This document shows, one piece after another, positions 61,467 to 64,000 of a DNA stretch of 64,000 bases (the first letter of the stretch is position 1; every line of letters starts with the position of its first letter). This DNA is from Gemella haemolysans (GTDB lineage: Bacteria; Bacillota; Bacilli; Staphylococcales; Gemellaceae). Both the position numbers and the translations under genes were made by a program. The DNA lies in NCBI RefSeq assembly GCF_012273215.1, contig NZ_CP050965.1, forward strand, positions 186,001-250,000. The letters run 5' to 3'. The notes beneath the pieces are model-generated. The model was not told the origin of the DNA, did not search any database, and worked only from the letters and a program-made list of their open reading frames with translations.

Positions 61467-63707
61467 CTATTTAGCGGCAAGTTCATTTCTGATTTCTTTA
61501 GTAACTTCAACTAAAACTTCTAAAGCTTCGATAGTTTCTTTTTCAGCACGTGTTTTTAATCCACAGTCAGGGTTAATCCAGAATTGTTCTGTAGATAGTT
61601 TTTGTAGTGGACGTAAGATGTTAGTACGTACTTCTTCTTTTGTTGGTACACGAGGAGAGTGGATATCGTAAACTCCAAGACCGATACCTAATGGGTAGAT
61701 TGCAGTCTCGAAAGCAGAGATTAATTCTCCGTGACTTCTACTAGTTTCGATAGAAATAACGTCAGCATCTAATGCACGGATAGAATCGATAATTTCATCG
61801 AAGTTAGAATAACACATGTGTGTGTGGATTTGTGTATCATCTTGAACTGATGAAGTAGCTAAACGGAATGAGAATACTGCTTCTTCAAGATATTTTTCTT
61901 TTTTACTGTCTCTTAGAGGTAATCCTTCACGGATAGCTGGTTCATCAACTTGGATAATTGTAATTCCAGCTTTTTCTAAAAGTTCAATTTCATTTTTAAG
62001 TGCGATAGCGATTTGGTTGAAAATTTCTGCTTTAGAAATATCAGTTCTTTCGAATGACCAGTTTAGAATTGTAACTGGTCCAGTTAACATACCTTTAACA
62101 GGACGATTAGTTAAGCTTTGTGCATAAGCAGTTTCTTTAACTGTTACAGCTTCAACGTGTTTTACATCTCCGTAGATGATTGGTGGTTTAACCCCACGAG
62201 AACCGTATGATTGAACCCAACCGAATTTAGTTGATGCGAATCCAGCGAAACGTTGACCGAAGAATTCAACCATGTCTGTACGTTCAAATTCACCGTGAAC
62301 TAATACATCGATATCAAGGTCTTCTTGAATTTTAATCCAACGAGCGATTTCCTCTTCGATGAATTTTTCATAAGCTTCATTAGATAATTCACCTTTTTTC
62401 CATAGTGCACGTTGTAAACGTACTTGTTTAGATTGAGGGAATGATCCGATTGTAGTAGTTGGTAATAATGGTAAATTATATTTTTTGTTTTGAATTTCAC
62501 GACGAACTTTGTAGTCAGATGGACGAGTTGAACGAACATTTTCACTTGATTCTAATTCAAGATTTCTGAAGTCAGCATTTTGTAATTTGTTGAAGTCTTC
62601 TACGTGTTTTTGGTACGCAGCTTCTTCTTTGCCATCTAGTTTGTTAGCTAGTAAGTTAAGTTCTTCTAATTTTTGATCAGCGAATGCTAAACCATTAAGT
62701 AAAGTTTCTTCTAATTCAGTTTCATTTTTAGTTGTTACTGGTACGTGTAGTAATGAACAAGATGGTTGGATTACTAATTCAGCAACATTAGCTTTGATTT
62801 CCTCTAATAATGCAGAACTATCTTCGAAATCGTTGCTCCATACGTTACGTCCATCGACAACACCTGCGAATACTTCTTTATCTTTGAATAGACCAGCTTT
62901 TACATTAGCTAAGTTTTCTTCTCTACCGTGAACGAAGTCTAATCCGAATGCTACAGGTAAATCAGCAAGTTTTTCAGCTTCTACTAAAGCTTCGAAGTAA
63001 GTTTGGAAGATGAATTTAGCATCTACTTCGTTGTTGAAGTGGTTGTACACTTTGTGAGCTAATTCTACATAGTTTTTACCTTCATCAGTAACGAAAATTG
63101 GCTCATCTACTTGGATGTAAGAAGCACCAGCTTCAGCTAATTCTTTGAATACCTGAGTGTATAATGGTAATAATTTATCTACAGCTTTTTCAAATTCACC
63201 TTCAGCAAGACCGCTCGATAAAGCTACGTATGTGATTGGACCTGTGATAACTGGTTTAGCTTTATCTCCTACGATTTCTTTAGCTTCTTTGTATAAGTCT
63301 AATAGACGAGTGTTGTTTAATTTAGGGTTAACATTTTCCCATTCCGGTACGATGTAGTGGTAGTTAGTGTTAAACCATTTTTTAAGTGCAGATGCAACGT
63401 TATCTTTGTTACCACGAGCGATATCGAAGAATAAGTCTACATCAACTTCTCTTCCTTCAAAACGTTGTGGAATAACGTTGAATTGTACAGATAAATCTAA
63501 AATGTGGTCATATAGTGAGAAATCACCAACTGGGATGAAATCTAAACCAGCATTGAATTGTTTTTCGATATAAAGACGACGAAGTTTTCCTGCTTCTTCA
63601 AGTAATTCGTTTTGACGAACTGTACGAGCCCAATATCCTTCAATTAATTTTTTCCATTCTCTTTTTTCCCCTAAACGTGGGTATCCTAAACTTGAAATTT
63701 TTGTCAT
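61467..63707 (-). CDS. metE: Cobalamin-independent methionine synthase
   Basis: Transfers the methyl group of 5-methyltetrahydropteroyl-triglutamate to homocysteine without B12. 746 residues with both barrels. The N-terminal half starts with [22 protein letters not shown]. The catalytic C-terminal half has [33 protein letters not shown], and the zinc/homocysteine site in HTHMCYSNF and NPDCGLKTR. It is the first gene of metE-yitJ, and an AGGAGGAAAG ribosome site precedes it. Expression is probably raised when uncharged tRNA-Met binds the upstream T-box leader. Confidence 0.96.
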   Translation of the reverse strand: MTKISSLGYPRLGEKREWKKLIEGYWARTVRQNELLEEAGKLRRLYIEKQFNAGLDFIPVGDFSLYDHILDLSVQFNVIPQRFEGREVDVDLFFDIARGNKDNVASALKKWFNTNYHYIVPEWENVNPKLNNTRLLDLYKEAKEIVGDKAKPVITGPITYVALSSGLAEGEFEKAVDKLLPLYTQVFKELAEAGASYIQVDEPIFVTDEGKNYVELAHKVYNHFNNEVDAKFIFQTYFEALVEAEKLADLPVAFGLDFVHGREENLANVKAGLFKDKEVFAGVVDGRNVWSNDFEDSSALLEEIKANVAELVIQPSCSLLHVPVTTKNETELEETLLNGLAFADQKLEELNLLANKLDGKEEAAYQKHVEDFNKLQNADFRNLELESSENVRSTRPSDYKVRREIQNKKYNLPLLPTTTIGSFPQSKQVRLQRALWKKGELSNEAYEKFIEEEIARWIKIQEDLDIDVLVHGEFERTDMVEFFGQRFAGFASTKFGWVQSYGSRGVKPPIIYGDVKHVEAVTVKETAYAQSLTNRPVKGMLTGPVTILNWSFERTDISKAEIFNQIAIALKNEIELLEKAGITIIQVDEPAIREGLPLRDSKKEKYLEEAVFSFRLATSSVQDDTQIHTHMCYSNFDEIIDSIRALDADVISIETSRSHGELISAFETAIYPLGIGLGVYDIHSPRVPTKEEVRTNILRPLQKLSTEQFWINPDCGLKTRAEKETIEALEVLVEVTKEIRNELAAK

Positions 63708-63756
63708 TATTTCTTTCCTCCTGAAATTTTCTCTTTTTTGTATATTGAATTATAAA

Positions 63757-64000
63757 AATAAAAACGCCCTTAAACAATATTAAAAATATTGTCTAAGGAC
63801 GTGCGTTTCATACGTGGTACCACCTTATTTTATGGAAAATCTAAAATTGTGAATTGAATTTTTTAGTTTTCCACCTCATTAAAATTTTAACGCTATTTTA
63901 TGCGTAATTATCTAACTACTGCTCGATAATTAAAACTCAAAGACCATCTTCAAAAAAATTCATTAATCTCTTTTCAGCTACCGAGATTCTCTGGTTTAAC
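63757..64000 (-). ncRNA. Methionine T-box leader (5' end outside window)
   Basis: Read on the minus strand. Stem I has the apical AGAGAATCTCGGTAGCTGAA region and the specifier strand TGAAGATGGTCTTTGAG, whose ATG (63947-63945) is the methionine codon. The T-box AAGGTGGTACCACG lies at 63826-63813. It is followed by the terminator ACGTCCTTAGACAATATT / AATATTGTTTAAGGGCGT and TTTTT (63802-63757). Uncharged tRNA-Met pairing would favour the antiterminator and allow metE-yitJ transcription. The 5' end of stem I and the promoter lie past position 64000. Confidence 0.92.

Overview
The window is strongly AT-rich DNA from a low-GC Gram-positive bacterium. The gene set mixes traits of Bacillales (recU-ponA, polC, murA-epuA, the trmR-trhP1-trhP2-udk-greA cluster, a methionine T-box ahead of metE) with traits typical of Lactobacillales (manLMNO, the fused glutathione synthetase GshAB, an EndA-type nuclease, an acoABCL-type dehydrogenase with a lipoyl domain fused to E3). 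This combination fits Gemella best, but the genus is an inference from remembered gene sets and not from a search. I saw no rRNA or tRNA genes, CRISPR array, insertion sequence or prophage.

Layout. 1-7.1 kb: a HAD phosphatase cut by the window edge, gshAB, and a mannose-family PTS operon (manLMNO) with a sigma-70-type promoter and two candidate cre sites. 7.3-12.1 kb: an MFS transporter, a three-gene flavin electron-transfer operon (FMN-binding protein, ApbE, ferric-reductase-like membrane oxidoreductase), and a decayed CMP-sialate synthetase. 12.1-24.4 kb: housekeeping genes (PBP1A and RecU on the minus strand; proS, polC, murA, epuA and pta on the plus strand). 24.6-32.9 kb: a tRNA wobble-uridine modification operon with udk, greA and mtnN, then a lone MprF-type flippase domain overlapping a PlsY homologue. 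33-42 kb: a very cysteine-rich metallothionein-like protein, a pyruvate/acetoin dehydrogenase complex, and the convergent acetoin genes aldC and alsS. 42-50.4 kb: small membrane and acetyltransferase genes, EndA nuclease, trpS, lipoate ligase, a class B sortase carrying a lipobox, a MarR-MATE efflux pair and pcp. 50.7-59.5 kb: an orphan ABC exporter, nrdG, a YhgE/Pip protein, a soluble GT2 with a GT-C membrane glycosyltransferase, and yheA. 59.6-64 kb: yitJ and metE behind a methionine T-box.

Metabolic links. The window is rich in pyruvate-node genes: sugar uptake (man PTS), the lipoylated dehydrogenase complex, pta for acetyl-CoA to acetyl phosphate, and alsS/aldC for acetoin overflow. lplA, about 6 kb away, could supply the lipoyl groups. 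gshAB, the metallothionein-like protein and the flavin electron-transfer operon suggest attention to redox and metal stress.

The most striking unexplained structure is a family of intergenic repeats. Three copies of about 175 bp, each with three nested hairpins, and three degenerate or shortened copies lie downstream of six unrelated genes. All six are oriented with the upstream gene's transcription, which suggests a dispersed 3'-UTR/terminator element. Other leads are the lipoprotein sortase, the metallothionein with a GC-rich dyad above its promoter, a stem-loop between the Shine-Dalgarno and start codon of trhP2, and an E2 with two subunit-binding domains whose lipoyl segment is nearly duplicated in the next gene.
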